A stretch of DNA of 5,179 nucleotides from the NCBI GenBank assembly GCA_021798855.1, contig JAJZBP010000156.1, positions 1 through 5,179 of the forward strand, written 5' to 3'. A program made the translations under genes and the position numbers. The notes beneath the pieces were generated by a model. The model did not search any database, was not told the DNA's origin, and saw only the letters and a list, made by a program, of their open reading frames with translations. Of this stretch, positions 4,965 to 5,179 are shown piece by piece. The number at the start of each line of letters is the position of its first letter. Within the stretch, counting starts at the first letter, position 1. This DNA is from Bacillota bacterium. GTDB lineage: Bacteria; Bacillota; Sulfobacillia; JAJZIM01; JAJZBP01.

Positions 4965-5179
4965 GTGGAGATTGGGGCGGATATTTTTCGGGAATACGAC
5001 ATTCGCGGCGTGGTGGGCACCGACCTGACCGAGGAAAGGGTGGAGGGGCTGGGCCGGGCCTTCGGGACCTACCTGCGGGAGAGGGGAAGGGATCAAGCCG
5101 TGGTGGGGCGGGACAACCGTCTTTCCTCCCGGCTTTTTCGGGAGGCGATGATCAGGGGGCTGCGCTCCACCGGCTGCAA
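4965..5179 (+). CDS. Phosphomannomutase/phosphoglucomutase, N-terminal part (3' truncated by window edge)
   Basis: Seventy-one codons of an alpha-D-phosphohexomutase are present before the window ends. The N-terminus carries the family opening IFREYDIRGVVGTDLT (7-22), which contributes to domain 1 and substrate-phosphate contacts, and the conserved VGRDNRLSS (47-55) that precedes the active-site region. The catalytic phosphoserine (in a TASHNP-like loop near residue 100) lies beyond the window, so activity cannot be judged. The opening is closest to bifunctional AlgC/ManB-type enzymes, which interconvert the 1- and 6-phosphates of mannose or glucose and so feed cell-surface polysaccharide synthesis. 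The GTG start is chosen for the AGGGGG 7 nt upstream and the immediate onset of conserved sequence. It has its own candidate promoter at 4890-4918. The full protein should be about 450-460 residues. Confidence 0.88.
   Translation, partial: MEIGADIFREYDIRGVVGTDLTEERVEGLGRAFGTYLRERGRDQAVVGRDNRLSSRLFREAMIRGLRSTGC

Overview
The window is ordinary, tightly packed, GC-rich bacterial chromosome with six protein genes, two of them cut by the window edges. Non-ATG starts with strong Shine-Dalgarno sequences (TTG, TTG, GTG), a YpdA/Bdr-type flavoprotein and sulfhydrogenase/Asr-type electron-transfer subunits point to an anaerobic or facultative member of the Bacillota. This placement is an inference and no marker gene in the window confirms it.

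Left part (1-1404, + strand): the C-terminal part of a 4Fe-4S dicluster protein of the HydB/AsrA type, overlapping by 8 bp an FAD/NAD(P)-binding, [2Fe-2S] protein of the HydG/AsrB type. Together they form a module that moves electrons between NAD(P)H and iron-sulfur partners. The catalytic subunit they serve is not downstream, so it must lie upstream of the window or elsewhere.

Middle (1563-4243): after a 158-bp gap comes an AMP-forming acyl-CoA synthetase of the medium-chain (ACSM-like) type on the + strand, with all core adenylation motifs. It converges, with 20 bp between the stop codons, on a minus-strand YpdA-family FAD/NAD(P)H oxidoreductase (putative bacillithiol-disulfide reductase).

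Right part (4244-5179): ypdA diverges from a universal stress protein gene of the ATP-binding type. The 104-bp region between them carries an extended -10 promoter for usp and a possible overlapping promoter for ypdA. After a 173-bp intergenic region with several inverted repeats and a TATAAT promoter comes the start of a phosphomannomutase/phosphoglucomutase gene (GTG at 4965), which runs off the right edge.

I found no RNA gene, CRISPR array, transposon or attachment site. Nothing in the window amounts to a clearly new system. The points worth a second look are the orphan electron-transfer pair beside an acyl-CoA synthetase, the compact ypdA/usp promoter region, and the structured region before the phosphohexomutase gene.
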